NCBI RefSeq assembly: GCF_041521385.1
Contig: NZ_CP168006.1
Coordinates: forward strand, 558,001-622,000
Length of the DNA: 64,000 nucleotides
DNA from: Alcaligenes faecalis
GTDB lineage: Bacteria > Pseudomonadota > Gammaproteobacteria > Burkholderiales > Burkholderiaceae_B
Direction: 5' to 3'
The notes under the pieces: generated by a model
Seen by the model: only the letters and a program-made list of their open reading frames with translations
The model's database searches: none
Told to the model about the DNA's origin: nothing
Part shown: piece after piece, positions 10,880-21,464 of the stretch
Position numbering within the stretch: position 1 is the first letter of the stretch
Layout: the number at the start of each line of letters is the position of its first letter
Made by a program: the position numbers and the translations under genes

Positions 10880-12658
10880 TCAGATCGCCTGCGTCCTTTG
10901 CTCAAGCCACTTGCGTGCATCCCCCTGAACACGCGGCAAGAGACGTTCGCGCACCTGCTGATGATATTCATTGAGCCACTGGCGCTCGGCAGCCGTCAGT
11001 AGTGCGGCATCTATACAACGTGTATCAATGGGGCACAAGGTCAAGGTTTCAAAACGCAGAAACTGCCCGTACTCGCTGTGCATGGCCGGTACCGCCGCCA
11101 CCAGATTCTCAATACGAATGCCCCACTGACCGGGACGATACAAGCCAGGCTCGTTGGACGTAATCATGCCGGCACGCATGGCCGAATGAGGTCCGATACG
11201 ACCACGCCAGGAAATGGATTGCGGGCCTTCATGCACATTCATGAAGTAACCCACGCCATGGCCAGTGCCATGACCAAAGTCCAGGCCCTGCTCCCACAAA
11301 GGCTGACGGGCCAGTACATCAATTTGTTGACCGGCAATGCCTTCGGGAAACACCAGCATGGACAAGGACACCATGCCTTTCAGAACCAGCGTAAAATCAC
11401 GCATCTGCTCGGCAGACACCTGACCTACCGGCACGACACGGGTAATGTCCGTGGTCCCACCCTGATACTGCCCGCCCGAATCGATCAGCAGCAAACCATT
11501 GCCAGCAATACGGGCGTGGGACTGCTGGGTAGCCTGATAGTGCGGCATGGCACCATTGGCGTTATAGGCGGCAATCGTGCCAAAGCTAGGACTGACAAAA
11601 CCTTCCTGACGAGCACGGGCGGCGCAGATACGTTCATCCACATCCAGCTCATTGATATCGCTTTGCTGTTCAAACCAGGCGAAGAACTCGCACAAGGCAG
11701 CGCCGTCTTTTTCCATGGTTTCACGCACATGATCCAACTCGGCATCGGTCTTGCAAGACTTAAGCAATTGAGCTGGGTTGATATATTCGACCACCTTCAA
11801 ATGCGCCGCCAATTGAGCGGCCCAGGCCGTGGTTCGTGCCATATCCAGCAAGATGGGCATGGATGCTGGCAAGGCGCGCATGAAGGAGGACAGCTCGGTA
11901 TAGCCTTGTACTTGCACACCATCCACAGCCAGCGTGTCCTGTATGCCTGCCGACAGCTTGTTGCTATCCACAAACAGGAACGCCTGATCCGGGCCAATCA
12001 GCAAGTACGACAGGAACACCGGGTTATAGGACACATCACTGCCACGCAGATTCAGGGTCCAGGCAATATCATCCAGCGCACTGAGCAAATGCCAATGGGC
12101 GCCCTGCTCCTGCATGGCGGCTCGGGTGCTGCTCAAGTTTTCCTGACGAGTACGGCAGGCAAAAGGAGGCAGATGCTCCACCACCTGGCCAACAGGCGCA
12201 GCAGGCCGATCCGTCCAAATCGGGCTTAGCAAGTCGGCTTCCAGAACCCACTCCAGCTCCGGCGTGGCTTTTTGCCAGGCCAGCAGACTTTGTGCCGACA
12301 CCGACTGGCTATCCAATGCCACCCGCGATTGAACCGGCAGATGCTCGGCCAGCCAGTTGGCCGGCTCCGGCACCCCGGCCTCGCCCGCACGTTGCAATTG
12401 AATACCGCTGCCTTCCAGCTCCTTGGCGGCCTGTTCCCAATAACGACTATCGGTCCACAAACCGGCCCAATCAGCCGTCACCACCAACAGTCCGGCCGAC
12501 CCGACAAATCCGCTGAGCCACTGACGGCTCTTCCAGCGATCAGGCAGATATTCAGACAGATGCGGGTCGGATGTAGGCCAGATGCTTGCCTGCACGGACT
12601 GAAATTGCATTTGTTCGCGCAGCGCCTGCAAGCGTGCGGCAACGGGGGGATGGGCCAT
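10880..12658 (-). CDS. Xaa-Pro aminopeptidase, M24B family
   Basis: 592-aa metallopeptidase that removes N-terminal residues preceding proline. The size and three-domain layout (two creatinase-like N-terminal domains, then the pita-bread domain) match the long APP1 type rather than short E. coli PepP. Metal ligands are visible in DSGGQYQGGTTDITRV (two Asp), HGTGHGVGYFMNVHEGP (His) and the Glu of NEPGLY and RIEN. ATG 12658 has AAGGAAG 5 nt upstream; the longer frame is unsupported. No signal peptide, so cytoplasmic. Confidence 0.93.
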   Translation of the reverse strand: MAHPPVAARLQALREQMQFQSVQASIWPTSDPHLSEYLPDRWKSRQWLSGFVGSAGLLVVTADWAGLWTDSRYWEQAAKELEGSGIQLQRAGEAGVPEPANWLAEHLPVQSRVALDSQSVSAQSLLAWQKATPELEWVLEADLLSPIWTDRPAAPVGQVVEHLPPFACRTRQENLSSTRAAMQEQGAHWHLLSALDDIAWTLNLRGSDVSYNPVFLSYLLIGPDQAFLFVDSNKLSAGIQDTLAVDGVQVQGYTELSSFMRALPASMPILLDMARTTAWAAQLAAHLKVVEYINPAQLLKSCKTDAELDHVRETMEKDGAALCEFFAWFEQQSDINELDVDERICAARARQEGFVSPSFGTIAAYNANGAMPHYQATQQSHARIAGNGLLLIDSGGQYQGGTTDITRVVPVGQVSAEQMRDFTLVLKGMVSLSMLVFPEGIAGQQIDVLARQPLWEQGLDFGHGTGHGVGYFMNVHEGPQSISWRGRIGPHSAMRAGMITSNEPGLYRPGQWGIRIENLVAAVPAMHSEYGQFLRFETLTLCPIDTRCIDAALLTAAERQWLNEYHQQVRERLLPRVQGDARKWLEQRTQAI

Positions 12659-12703
12659 GCCAACTTCCTTTACATAAACAGCGTTCACGCACCGATCAAG
12701 CAT

Positions 12704-12735
12704 AAAAAAAGCTCCGACTCGCGCCGAAGCTTTTT
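12704..12735 (-). terminator. Terminator of the scoAB operon
   Basis: AAAAAGCT (12706-12713) pairs with AGCTTTTT (12728-12735), with further partial pairing inside and loop TCGC. The minus strand reads into a run of T. It lies 17 nt past the scoB stop, directly upstream of the aminopeptidase gene. Confidence 0.85.
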
Positions 12736-12751
12736 AAGCCAGAGAAACCGA

Positions 12752-13405
12752 TCAGGCCAACGCACTGACGTCCAGCGGGACGCCTGTCTTGGACTGAATG
12801 TACTCAAGGCTGACTTCTGGTGCCAACTCAAGCAACTTTAAACCATTTTCCGTCACTTCCATCACCCCCAGATCGGTAATGATGAGATCGACCACACCCA
12901 CGCCCGTCAGGGGCAAGGTGCAAGAAGGCAGAATTTTCAGGTCTTCCGTGCCGTCTTTCTTGGTGGCCACGTGTTCCATCAGAACCACGACGCGGCCAAC
13001 GCCAGCGACCAGGTCCATGGCGCCGCCCATGCCCTTGATCATCTTGCCGGGGATCATCCAGTTGGCCAGATCACCCTTTTCCGACACCTGCATGGCACCC
13101 AGAATCGCGATATTGATCTTGCCGCCACGAATCATGGCAAACGAGTCTGCCGAGGAAAAAATGGATGAGCCGGGCAAGGTCGTGATGGTTTGCTTGCCCG
13201 CGTTGATCAGGTCCGCATCAATCTTGTCTTCGGTCGGAAAGGGGCCAATGCCCAGCAAACCGTTTTCCGATTGCAGCCAGACTTCAATGCCCTCGGGCAC
13301 GTGGTTGGCAACCAGCGTAGGCAAACCAATACCCAGGTTGACGTAAAAGCCGTCCTGAAGCTCCAGGGCGGCACGTGCCGCCATTTGATCTCTATTCCAA
13401 GCCAT
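12752..13405 (-). CDS. scoB: 3-oxoacid CoA-transferase subunit B
   Basis: Beta subunit of the succinyl-CoA/acetoacetyl-CoA transferase type. 217 aa with the catalytic Glu in [11 protein letters not shown] (E47) and the following [20 protein letters not shown] segment. Works with subunit A encoded just upstream (19-nt gap) in use of acetoacetate or related 3-oxoacids. The exact acid is not proven by sequence. Confidence 0.95.
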   Translation of the reverse strand: MAWNRDQMAARAALELQDGFYVNLGIGLPTLVANHVPEGIEVWLQSENGLLGIGPFPTEDKIDADLINAGKQTITTLPGSSIFSSADSFAMIRGGKINIAILGAMQVSEKGDLANWMIPGKMIKGMGGAMDLVAGVGRVVVLMEHVATKKDGTEDLKILPSCTLPLTGVGVVDLIITDLGVMEVTENGLKLLELAPEVSLEYIQSKTGVPLDVSALA

Positions 13406-13424
13406 TATTATCTTGCCTCGCTAA

Positions 13425-14123
13425 TCAGGAAGAACGAACGGTACGCTGTTCAATGCGCTTTTCGGGCTGGGCATTGAGCACGATACGGTGCACGTAAATG
13501 CCAGGCAAATGCACATCGTCCGGGTCCAGGCTGCCGGTCTCGACAATTTCCTCGACCTCGACAAGGGTAATTTTCCCCGCCATAGCCACGTTCGGGTTGA
13601 AGTTACGTGCCGTCTTGCGAAACACCAGGTTACCGCTGCGGTCGGCCTTGTAGGCTTTGACCAGCGACACATCGGGCACCAGGGCCTCTTCCATCACGTA
13701 TTGCTGACCGTTGAACTCGCGGATTTCCTTGCCGTCAGCCACAATGGTGCCCACACCGGTTGCGGTAAAGAAAGCAGGAATGCCTGCGCCACCGGCACGC
13801 AACTTTTCAGCCAGTGTGCCTTGGGGAGTGAACTCCAGCTCCAGCTCGCCGGCCAGATACTGGCGCTCGAACTCCTTGTTTTCACCCACGTAGGAGGAAA
13901 TCATCTTGCGGATCTGGCGTGTTTCCAGCAACTGGCCCAGACCAAAGCCATCCACCCCGGCATTATTGCTAATGCAGGTCAGGTTTTTGACTTCGCTATC
14001 GCGCAGTGCAGCAATCAGCGCCTCGGGAATTCCGCACAAGCCGAACCCACCTACCGCGACTGTCTGTCCATCAGCAACGACCCCCTGCAACGCCTCCTTG
14101 GCGCTTGGATAGACTTTATTCAA
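13425..14123 (-). CDS. scoA: 3-oxoacid CoA-transferase subunit A
   Basis: Alpha subunit, 232 aa, with [16 protein letters not shown] near the N-terminus and [22 protein letters not shown] in the middle. The longest frame begins at 14192, but homologues start at [11 protein letters not shown]. The codon there is TTG at 14123, preceded by GGAGAG 4 nt upstream, so I place the start at this TTG. First gene of the scoAB operon. Confidence 0.93.
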   Translation of the reverse strand: MNKVYPSAKEALQGVVADGQTVAVGGFGLCGIPEALIAALRDSEVKNLTCISNNAGVDGFGLGQLLETRQIRKMISSYVGENKEFERQYLAGELELEFTPQGTLAEKLRAGGAGIPAFFTATGVGTIVADGKEIREFNGQQYVMEEALVPDVSLVKAYKADRSGNLVFRKTARNFNPNVAMAGKITLVEVEEIVETGSLDPDDVHLPGIYVHRIVLNAQPEKRIEQRTVRSS

Positions 14124-14245
14124 TTGACTCTCCAATAACTCTTTAATTGGCCTAAACAGCAAACTTTGTCCAATAATGCCGCTATGCACCATCAGGCGCT
14201 ATCAGGCATTTTACGACTTGACTATGCTTTCCGTATACGTAAAGC

Positions 14246-14668
14246 TTAACCCTGAAAAACCGAGTGTATCTGTTTACGCTCATCTTCGGTCCAAGGCTGT
14301 GAACCGCCTTGGGGGTTAATGGACACTAGCACACAGCGGCCACGAGCATAAATGACATCGGCTTGATTTGCGTCACCTACAAGGACTTCCAACTCAATGC
14401 TGCTGCCACCGACTTTCAGCAATTTGTGCACAATCCGCACAGTGGCCGGATACAGGACCGAACGCAGGAAATCCAGGCTGGCGTGCGCCAGCACCCCGGT
14501 ACGTGGAGAAGGTGGCACCATGCCCAGCTTCATCATTAACTGGACACGGGCTTCCTCGATGTAGCGAAAGTAGACCGTATTGTTAACATGATTCATGGCA
14601 TCCAGATCGCCCCAACGCACGGCAATATCAAAAGTGGCTCCTGCACCAGAATCTACGACTTGAGTCAT
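14246..14668 (-). CDS. 4HBT-family acyl-CoA thioesterase
   Basis: 140-aa single hotdog domain. RWGDLDAMNHVNNTVYFRYI carries the catalytic Asp and the HVNN signature of the YbgC/FadM type. It hydrolyses acyl-CoA, with chain length unknown. ATG 14668 has AAGGAG 8 nt upstream. It is divergent from the ETF-ubiquinone oxidoreductase gene across 175 nt, which fits a shared acyl-CoA theme. Confidence 0.92.
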   Translation of the reverse strand: MTQVVDSGAGATFDIAVRWGDLDAMNHVNNTVYFRYIEEARVQLMMKLGMVPPSPRTGVLAHASLDFLRSVLYPATVRIVHKLLKVGGSSIELEVLVGDANQADVIYARGRCVLVSINPQGGSQPWTEDERKQIHSVFQG

Positions 14669-14843
14669 TACATGCTCTCCTTACTGATGGTTACTGATGA
14701 ACCCAGAGGCCACCAAACACCGCCTCTGAACTCAAAACGGGATTGCTCAGACTACAATACAATCGACCGTACACACAGTACACGAATTTCACCCGCCAAC
14801 AATCAAGAACAAAGCGCTAAGCCGTAATAGGAGATCAGCAGCA

Positions 14844-16490
14844 ATGTCTGAACGTGAATCGATGGAATATGACGTTATTATCGTTGGCGCTGGCCCTGCT
14901 GGTCTGGCCACCGCGATACGTCTGAAACAGCTCGCCCAAGAAAAAGAACAAGAAATCAGCGTCTGTATCCTGGAAAAAGGCGCTGAAGTGGGGGCCCATA
15001 TCCTGTCCGGTGCCGTCATGGATACGCGCGCCCTGGACGAACTGCTACCGGACTGGAAGGCGCAAGGCGCCCCCATCTCGGTCGAAGTGACCGAAGACAA
15101 ATTCCTGTTCCTGACCGAAAAAGGCGCCCGCAGCACCCCCATGTGGCTGCTGCCCGACTGCTTCAAAAACCATGGCAATTACATTGTCCGCCTGGGCAAT
15201 GTCGTGCAATGGATGGGGGAGCAGGCCGAGGCCCTGGGCGTGGATATTTTCCCCGGCTTTGCTGCTGCCCACATTCTGTACGACGACAATGGCGCGGTCC
15301 GTGGCGTGTTAACCGGCGATATGGGCGTAGCCCGTGACGGCACCCACACCTCCCACTACCAGCCTGGCATGGAATTGTTGGCGTCCTACACGATTTTTGC
15401 CGAAGGCTCGCGTGGCCACCTGGGCCGTGAGCTGACCGAACGATTCAAGCTGGACGAATCCCGCAATGCACAAAGCTACGGCATCGGCATTAAAGAACTG
15501 TGGGAAGTAGATCCTTCCCAGTCCCAGCCCGGTCTGGTGATCCACACCGCTGGTTGGCCTCTGGATTCGGACACCTATGGCGGCTCCTTCCTGTACCACC
15601 TGGATAACAACCTGGTCATGGTTGGGATGGTGGTGGGTCTGGATTATGCCAACCCTTGGCTGTCTCCCTTTGAGGAGTTCCAGCGTTACAAAACCCACCC
15701 TGCCCTGCGCGCCACTTTTGAAGGCGGCAAGCGTATTGCTTACGGGGCCCGCTCCCTGACGGCGGGTGGTTTGCTGGCGCTGCCCAAGCTCAGCTTCCCC
15801 GGCGGCGCTCTGGTCGGTTGTGATGCTGGTTTCCTGAATGCCTCACGCATCAAGGGTAGCCATGCCGCGATCAAATCCGGTTCCCTGGCTGCAGAAGCCG
15901 CTTTTGAAGCTTTGCAAGCCGGGCGCAAACAAGACGAACTGTCGCAATACGCCGAAAAGTTCAAACAATCCTGGCTGCATGAGGAACTGAACAAGGCCCG
16001 TAATTTCAAGCAGTGGTTCAAGAAAGGTCGATCAATTGCGTCCGTCATGACCTTTGTGGAGCAAGGTCTGCTCAAAGGCAAAATGCCTTGGACGCTGCGT
16101 AACAACAAGCCTGATCACGCCTGTTTGCAGCCGGCAGCCGAATGCGCCCGTATCGACTATCCCAAACCTGATGGCAAAATCACCTTCGACCGTCTCAGTT
16201 CCGTGTTTATTTCAAACACCAACCACGAAGAAGACGAACCTGTCCATCTGACGCTGAAAGACCCGTCCGTGCCTGTGGCCGTGAACCTGGCTCGCTACGG
16301 TGGTCCCGAAGCCCGCTTCTGTCCGGCTGGCGTGTACGAGTTCATCAAGACCGAAACCGGCGACGACAAATTGCAGATCAACGCACAGAACTGCGTACAC
16401 TGCAAAACCTGTGACATTAAAGACCCCACCCAGAATATCGTCTGGGTGCCCCCGCAAGGGGGCGAAGGTCCAGTGTACAACGGCATGTAA
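14844..16490 (+). CDS. Electron-transfer flavoprotein-ubiquinone oxidoreductase
   Basis: 548-aa membrane-associated flavo-iron-sulfur enzyme that passes electrons from acyl-CoA dehydrogenases via ETF to ubiquinone. GAGPAG at residues 15-20 binds FAD. The C-terminus holds the 4Fe-4S ligands, seen as CPAGVYEF and CVHCKTCDIKDP. Length matches the family. The etfAB genes are not in this window. AGGAGA lies about 10 nt before ATG 14844. It ends at a clear terminator. Confidence 0.96.
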   Translation: MSERESMEYDVIIVGAGPAGLATAIRLKQLAQEKEQEISVCILEKGAEVGAHILSGAVMDTRALDELLPDWKAQGAPISVEVTEDKFLFLTEKGARSTPMWLLPDCFKNHGNYIVRLGNVVQWMGEQAEALGVDIFPGFAAAHILYDDNGAVRGVLTGDMGVARDGTHTSHYQPGMELLASYTIFAEGSRGHLGRELTERFKLDESRNAQSYGIGIKELWEVDPSQSQPGLVIHTAGWPLDSDTYGGSFLYHLDNNLVMVGMVVGLDYANPWLSPFEEFQRYKTHPALRATFEGGKRIAYGARSLTAGGLLALPKLSFPGGALVGCDAGFLNASRIKGSHAAIKSGSLAAEAAFEALQAGRKQDELSQYAEKFKQSWLHEELNKARNFKQWFKKGRSIASVMTFVEQGLLKGKMPWTLRNNKPDHACLQPAAECARIDYPKPDGKITFDRLSSVFISNTNHEEDEPVHLTLKDPSVPVAVNLARYGGPEARFCPAGVYEFIKTETGDDKLQINAQNCVHCKTCDIKDPTQNIVWVPPQGGEGPVYNGM

Positions 16491-16494
16491 CAAT

Positions 16495-16530
16495 AATTCT
16501 GGCCTTGGTGCTATCGCCAAGGTCAGAATT
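16495..16530 (+). terminator. Terminator of the ETF-QO gene
   Basis: AATTCTGGCCTTGG (16495-16508), 8-nt loop, CCAAGGTCAGAATT (16517-16530): a 14-bp stem with one G-T wobble, then GTTTAT. The U-run is short but the stem is strong and starts 4 nt after the stop. Confidence 0.8.
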
Positions 16531-16668
16531 GTTTATCCTGGGGAAAACCATCCCGATAAACCGCCCCATCAATTGGACGGTCAGAAACTCAACCCAAAGA
16601 CCAGCCCTTCCCCAAAAAGGTCAGACTACTATCCAACTTTTGGGGCCCGTTCACAATGGGTAACTTTT

Positions 16669-17565
16669 TTAGGTTCTTTGTGTCTTGCGGGATCGGCTGG
16701 GCCAATTCACTACGAACAGCCCCAATAGAATCAGGCCTGTCCCCATCAATTCCAGTTGAGTGGGCCATTCGTTCAGCAGCAACCAGGCCAGCAAGACAGT
16801 CAGCGCAGGCACACCCAGGCTGGACATTCCAGCCAAGGTCGCGCTGACGCGACTGACTACCGCCATCCACAGCAGCCAACCCACCCCTGTTGCAATGACG
16901 CCCAAGTACAGTACGCCACTGAACATCTGCCATTCCATCACAATAGGGCGCTGGGGAATCAGGAAACTCAAGGGCAGAACAATCGCAATCCCCAGAAGGC
17001 ACTGCCAGACCGTGGCATTGAGCAGCTCGACTCGATGGCGCTCAAATAGCTGTTTGGAGAAAACCGCCCCCAAGGCCCAGCTCACGCCACTCAAGGTCGC
17101 CAGAACGGAACCCAGTATGCCGCCCACTCCCTTCCAGGGTGCGATCAGGAGCATCAAGCCCAAAATTGCAGGCACCATACCCATGACATGGCGCTTTTGG
17201 GGACGTTGCCCCAACATGGGCCAGGACAGCAACAAAATCCAGATTGGCATGGTATAGGCCAGAGCCACCATTTTGCCTGCCCCGCCTGCTTGTAAGGAAA
17301 ACTGGCTAAGCAACTGAAATCCAGTGGTCTGGAAAAGAGCAACGCCCAGACTCAGCTTCCATGGCGTAGGCCGTAAATGCCCGCCTTTAAGACGCAACAC
17401 CAACCATAAAAAAACAAATGCTACCGCATAGCGTGCTGCAATCAGATCAACCGGCCCGATGTAGATAGTCATCGCCTTCATCACGACCCAGCTCATGCCC
17501 CAGGTCAGCACCACCAAGCCCATCAGTGCCAAAGCGCCCCTGTCTGCCTGCTGTTCCCCGCTCAA
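16669..17565 (-). CDS. EamA/DMT-family transporter
   Basis: About 298 aa with ten predicted membrane segments in two EamA repeats, the first opening at LVVLTWGMSWVVMKAM. A drug/metabolite transporter, probably a metabolite exporter; substrate unknown. The longest frame uses GTG at 17610, but TTG at 17565 has a strong AAGGGGAAAGG just upstream and starts closer to the first helix, so I prefer it. It stands alone and is unrelated in function to its neighbours. Confidence 0.88.
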   Translation of the reverse strand: MSGEQQADRGALALMGLVVLTWGMSWVVMKAMTIYIGPVDLIAARYAVAFVFLWLVLRLKGGHLRPTPWKLSLGVALFQTTGFQLLSQFSLQAGGAGKMVALAYTMPIWILLLSWPMLGQRPQKRHVMGMVPAILGLMLLIAPWKGVGGILGSVLATLSGVSWALGAVFSKQLFERHRVELLNATVWQCLLGIAIVLPLSFLIPQRPIVMEWQMFSGVLYLGVIATGVGWLLWMAVVSRVSATLAGMSSLGVPALTVLLAWLLLNEWPTQLELMGTGLILLGLFVVNWPSRSRKTQRT

Positions 17566-17674
17566 ACCTTTCCCCTTTTTATTGAATTCATGGACCGATA
17601 TGTTGACCACAGACTCAATGCTAGGCTACTTCCATACCAAGCAGGTTCTCAAAGACAAAATAATCAGGAGCAAT

Positions 17675-17707
17675 AAAAAAACCCTGGCTCTGAAAAGCAA
17701 CCAGGGT
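17675..17707 (-). terminator. acs terminator
   Basis: ACCCTGG (17681-17687) pairs with CCAGGGT (17701-17707), with a secondary GCT/AGC pairing in the loop. On the minus strand it is followed by a run of seven T. It starts 23 nt after the acs stop. Confidence 0.88.
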
Positions 17708-17729
17708 CAAACAGGAACTACTCAAAAAT

Positions 17730-19715
17730 TTAGTGTGCTTCGGACAGTTGATCCAGAATGGCTGGATTTTCCAGCGTGGAGACGTCTTGGGTGATCGGTT
17801 CGTTATTGGCAACAAAGCGCAACAAACGACGCATGATCTTGCCCGAACGTGTCTTGGGCAGGTTCTCGCCGAAGCGGATCTCACGAGGTTTGGCGATAGG
17901 ACCAATTTCTTTGCCTACCCAGTTGCGCAGCTCAGCGGCGACCTTGTCGGCTTCTTCGCCCGAGGGCAGATCGCCATTGAGCACCACAAAGGCCACAATG
18001 GCTTCGCCCGTCGTTGGGTCAGGCTTGCCCACAACAGCAGCTTCAGCCACCAGTGGGTGTGCCACCAGCGCCGACTCCACTTCCATCGTGCCCAAACGGT
18101 GGCCCGAGACATTCAACACGTCGTCAATACGACCCATGACCCAGAAGTAGCCGTCGGTATCACGCTGTGCGCCGTCGCCGGCCAGGTAATAGCCTTTCAG
18201 CTCGGGGGGGAAATAGCTTTTCACGAAACGGTCCGGATCACCCCAGATGGTACGGATCATATTGGGCCAAGGCTTGCGAATGACCAGAAAGCCACCATTG
18301 CCGCGTTCAGCCTCCTCACCGACTTCGTCCACAATCGCCACGTCCATGCCGGGGAATGGCAGACCGCAGGAACCAGGTTTCAGTGGAGTGGCACCGGGCA
18401 AGGGAGTAATGACGTGACCGCCCGTTTCCGTCTGCCACCAGGTATCCACAATGGGGCAACGCTCGCGGCCCACATTCTTGAAGTACCACATCCAGGCTTC
18501 AGGGTTGATGGGCTCACCCACCGAACCGATGATGCGCAGGGTATCCAGATTGTATTGTTTGGGATGGATGGCCTCGTCCGCTTCGGCGGCCTTGGTCAGA
18601 GAACGAATGGCAGTCGGGGCGGTGTAGAACACCGTCACGCCGTGGCGCTCAATCATGTTCCAGAAACGGCCGGCATCCGGGTAAGTAGGCACGCCTTCAA
18701 ACACAACTTGCGTCACACCCGCGGCCAGAGGGCCATAGGTAATAAAGGTGTGTCCTGTTACCCAACCAATGTCGGCAGTACACCAGAACACGTCGCTGTC
18801 TTTGGCATCGAAGGTCCACTGCACGCTCAGCATGGCACCCAGCAGATAACCCGCCGAGGAATGCTGAACGCCTTTAGGCTTGCCTGTAGAGCCGGAGGTG
18901 TACAGCACAAACAAAGGGTGCTCGGCATTCACGGACACAGCCGGACAATCGCTGCCTTGACCTTTGACGACATCTTCCCACCCCAGGTCACGACCTTCGT
19001 GCCAAGCAACGGGACCGCCTGTGCGCTTGTACACAATGACGTGACGCACAGCGTCGCAGTCGCCGCCGCTCAGGGCTTCATCAACGGCATTTTTCAGGGG
19101 GATGGCACGGCCACCGCGACGCTGTTCGTCAGCAGTAATGACCAGAGAGGCGCCCACGTCCACGGCACGCTCGTGCAGGCTCTTGGCCGAGAAACCACCA
19201 AATACGACGGAATGGGTAATACCCAAACGAGCGCATGCCTGCATGGCCACAATGGCTTGTACCGACATAGGCATGTAGATCAAGGCACATTCGCCCGTCT
19301 TGTAACCCAGCGCCTTCAAACCATTGGCAAATTGGCAAACCTGTTCATACAGTTCGCGGAAAGTCACTTTGGTGACTTCGCCACCGTCCGCTTCAAAGAT
19401 CAGCGCAGTTTTGTTTTCGGTGGGCGTGCCCAGATGCTTGTCCAGACAGTTGGCCGAGACGTTCAGCTCGCCATCATGGAACCACTTGTAAAACGGAGGC
19501 TTGCTGTCGTCCAGAACCTGGGTGAAAGGCTTGGTCCAGACCAAACGATCACGGGCCAAGTCCGCCCAATAGCCGGGATAATCCTGCTCAGCCTTCTGGC
19601 AAAGCTCCTGGTAGGCCGCCATGCCAGCGATGCGAGCATCGCGTTCCAGGTCCGGGAACACGGGAAACACCCGACTTTCCGACAGGACGGATTCAATAGA
19701 CGTAGGACCGCTCAT
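17730..19715 (-). CDS. acs: Acetyl-CoA synthetase
   Basis: Activates acetate to acetyl-CoA through acetyl-AMP. 661 aa, full length. The ATP-binding P-loop is [10 protein letters not shown], the adenylation motif region is WWQTETGG, and the C-terminal domain carries K626 in [11 protein letters not shown], the lysine acetylated by Pat-type enzymes in known homologues. ATG 19715 has AAAGGAG 7 nt upstream. Monocistronic with its own terminator. Confidence 0.98.
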   Translation of the reverse strand: MSGPTSIESVLSESRVFPVFPDLERDARIAGMAAYQELCQKAEQDYPGYWADLARDRLVWTKPFTQVLDDSKPPFYKWFHDGELNVSANCLDKHLGTPTENKTALIFEADGGEVTKVTFRELYEQVCQFANGLKALGYKTGECALIYMPMSVQAIVAMQACARLGITHSVVFGGFSAKSLHERAVDVGASLVITADEQRRGGRAIPLKNAVDEALSGGDCDAVRHVIVYKRTGGPVAWHEGRDLGWEDVVKGQGSDCPAVSVNAEHPLFVLYTSGSTGKPKGVQHSSAGYLLGAMLSVQWTFDAKDSDVFWCTADIGWVTGHTFITYGPLAAGVTQVVFEGVPTYPDAGRFWNMIERHGVTVFYTAPTAIRSLTKAAEADEAIHPKQYNLDTLRIIGSVGEPINPEAWMWYFKNVGRERCPIVDTWWQTETGGHVITPLPGATPLKPGSCGLPFPGMDVAIVDEVGEEAERGNGGFLVIRKPWPNMIRTIWGDPDRFVKSYFPPELKGYYLAGDGAQRDTDGYFWVMGRIDDVLNVSGHRLGTMEVESALVAHPLVAEAAVVGKPDPTTGEAIVAFVVLNGDLPSGEEADKVAAELRNWVGKEIGPIAKPREIRFGENLPKTRSGKIMRRLLRFVANNEPITQDVSTLENPAILDQLSEAH

Positions 19716-19813
19716 AGTTTGGCTCCTTTATTTTCCAGATTTGGTGTTTTTTATGGGCTGCACACAAGGGCAGTCCAGCTTAATTTTATATAAACGTAAC
19801 GTGCCTTACTTAC

Positions 19814-21130
19814 TCAATCCTGACAACTGAGATCGGCTTGATTCTTGGCCAAAATGCCTCGCTGAAAATTCAAACGCGACAAGATCAACAGGCCCGCCAG
19901 AAAGAATAATCCCGTACACGCCAGAGCCAAACGGTGGTTCCCGCCACTGAGCCAAGTCACCAGACCATAGGACAAGGGACCGCATACAGCGGCCAGTTGA
20001 ATGGCAAAGGTCCACAAGGCGAAAAATTCGGCCAGACGGCTCTTGGGTGCCAGCAAACCAACCATGGCCCGACCCGCACTTTGACTGCTTCCTATACACA
20101 GCCCGGCGACGGCTGCTGCGGCCCAAAACCCGGCCAGGGAACGCGTACTGACCGCTATCCCAACCATGACCAGCCAAGCGCACAGCGTTAATGACAACGC
20201 ACGCCGATGGCCGATTCGATCCTGCACATGACCAAACAGTAACGCCCCCACCGCTGCCGCGATATTGACGGTAAAAATCAAGGCCATGGTTTGTGCCATC
20301 GTAAAGCCCATGGCCTCAGTGGCATACACCGCGGACAAAGTAATAATGACGGCAATCCCGGCCTGATAGGCAGCACCGCACAATAACAAGGTACGGAAAT
20401 CAGGAAAATGCTGATGCACATCGCGCGCCGATGCGATCAAACGCGACAGCATGCCTTGCTGCTCCGCGCCGCTAGGCGCACTGCGCTCACGCAGAAACAG
20501 AAAGGAAGGCAGGGCTGACAGAGCAAACAAGGTAGCCGTAATCAGAGCAATGCCCGGTACATACTCCTGAGCCGTCCAGCCCTGCGACGTTGCCCAAGTC
20601 AAGAAACCGAGAGACAGCCCCAAGGCCAGCATGCCACCAAAATAGCCAAAACCCCAGCCCCAACCAGAGACTCGTCCCAAGGCGTCAGGTCGGGCAATTT
20701 CCGGCAAGAAAGCGCCGATGATGGACTCGCCTATGCAGTAGCAATAATTGGATAAGGCAATGAAAACCAGTGCCCAGACAATGTCATTGGGACCGGCCCA
20801 ATACAGCATCACGGTTGCCAGCACACAACCTATGGTGCTGCTGAACAAAAGTCGTCTTTTGCCTTGACGGGCATCGGCTTTTGCCCCAAGCCCAGGCATA
20901 GTCAACATGATGCTTAAATATGAAGCGGACAAGGCCAGGGTCCAGGCCAAGGTCGCCCAACTGCGGCCTTCAGCGATAACACCTACAAAGTACGCACTGT
21001 AAACACTGGTCAAAATCACGGTGGTGTAGCCAGAGTTTGCAAAATCGTACATAGCCCAAGCCCACAACTCACGCAGCCGCACTCCTTCATTTAAGGCTTT
21101 CCCCAGGGCTTGTCCCATAAATCGCATCAT
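19814..21130 (-). CDS. UMF1/Atg22-type MFS transporter
   Basis: 438-aa membrane protein with about 12 helices. The hallmark WAWAMYDFANSGYTTVILTSVY near the N-terminus (around residues 23-44) and GRVSGWGWGFGYFGGMLAL identify the UMF1 family, related to vacuolar Atg22. Bacterial substrates are not established; the yeast homologue effluxes amino acids from the vacuole. ATG 21130 or 21127, with AGGGA just upstream. It is 98 nt upstream of acs on the same strand. Confidence 0.9.
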   Translation of the reverse strand: MMRFMGQALGKALNEGVRLRELWAWAMYDFANSGYTTVILTSVYSAYFVGVIAEGRSWATLAWTLALSASYLSIMLTMPGLGAKADARQGKRRLLFSSTIGCVLATVMLYWAGPNDIVWALVFIALSNYCYCIGESIIGAFLPEIARPDALGRVSGWGWGFGYFGGMLALGLSLGFLTWATSQGWTAQEYVPGIALITATLFALSALPSFLFLRERSAPSGAEQQGMLSRLIASARDVHQHFPDFRTLLLCGAAYQAGIAVIITLSAVYATEAMGFTMAQTMALIFTVNIAAAVGALLFGHVQDRIGHRRALSLTLCAWLVMVGIAVSTRSLAGFWAAAAVAGLCIGSSQSAGRAMVGLLAPKSRLAEFFALWTFAIQLAAVCGPLSYGLVTWLSGGNHRLALACTGLFFLAGLLILSRLNFQRGILAKNQADLSCQD

Positions 21131-21464
21131 TCAATCCCTATAAACAATAAAACTTCGCTCTATTTCGGCTAATTTTCACCAAGCTGGCCAAAAGAACACT
21201 GGACCCATGAACAGGGCTTGAAAACCGCTGTCCGCCCCACATTGCAACTGTATGATTCAATCGAAAAATACACCCCCACAATGCTTTACGGTGCAATTGT
21301 CATCCGGTACACTGCTTAGCACCCGACGCTCAGCAACGTTCGGTAAGGTATGGTGCTTTTAGCCATACTTACAGCCCTGATACCCATCAATTGCTGCTAA
21401 TTTCAGCAAAAATAGGCATCAAGGTTGTGCTGCTGCCCACCCAGTCCTTAAAAAAGCCCTGGTC
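21131..21464. other. Divergent intergenic region
   Basis: 334 nt between the UMF1 gene (minus) and the NlpC/P60 gene (plus). It contains a bulged hairpin at 21344-21371 (TAAG-g-TATGG, loop, CCATACTTA) about 95 nt before the NlpC/P60 start. No recognised riboswitch and no convincing promoter pair were found. Confidence 0.4.

Noticed and set aside
16531-16561. Second hairpin (GTTTATC ... GATAAAC) right after the ETF-QO terminator
   Set aside because: Has a bulged stem and no T-run; adds nothing beyond the first terminator.
17733-19793. 686-aa plus-strand frame
   Set aside because: Lies fully opposite acs, which has every family motif; Gly/His/Arg-rich shadow product.
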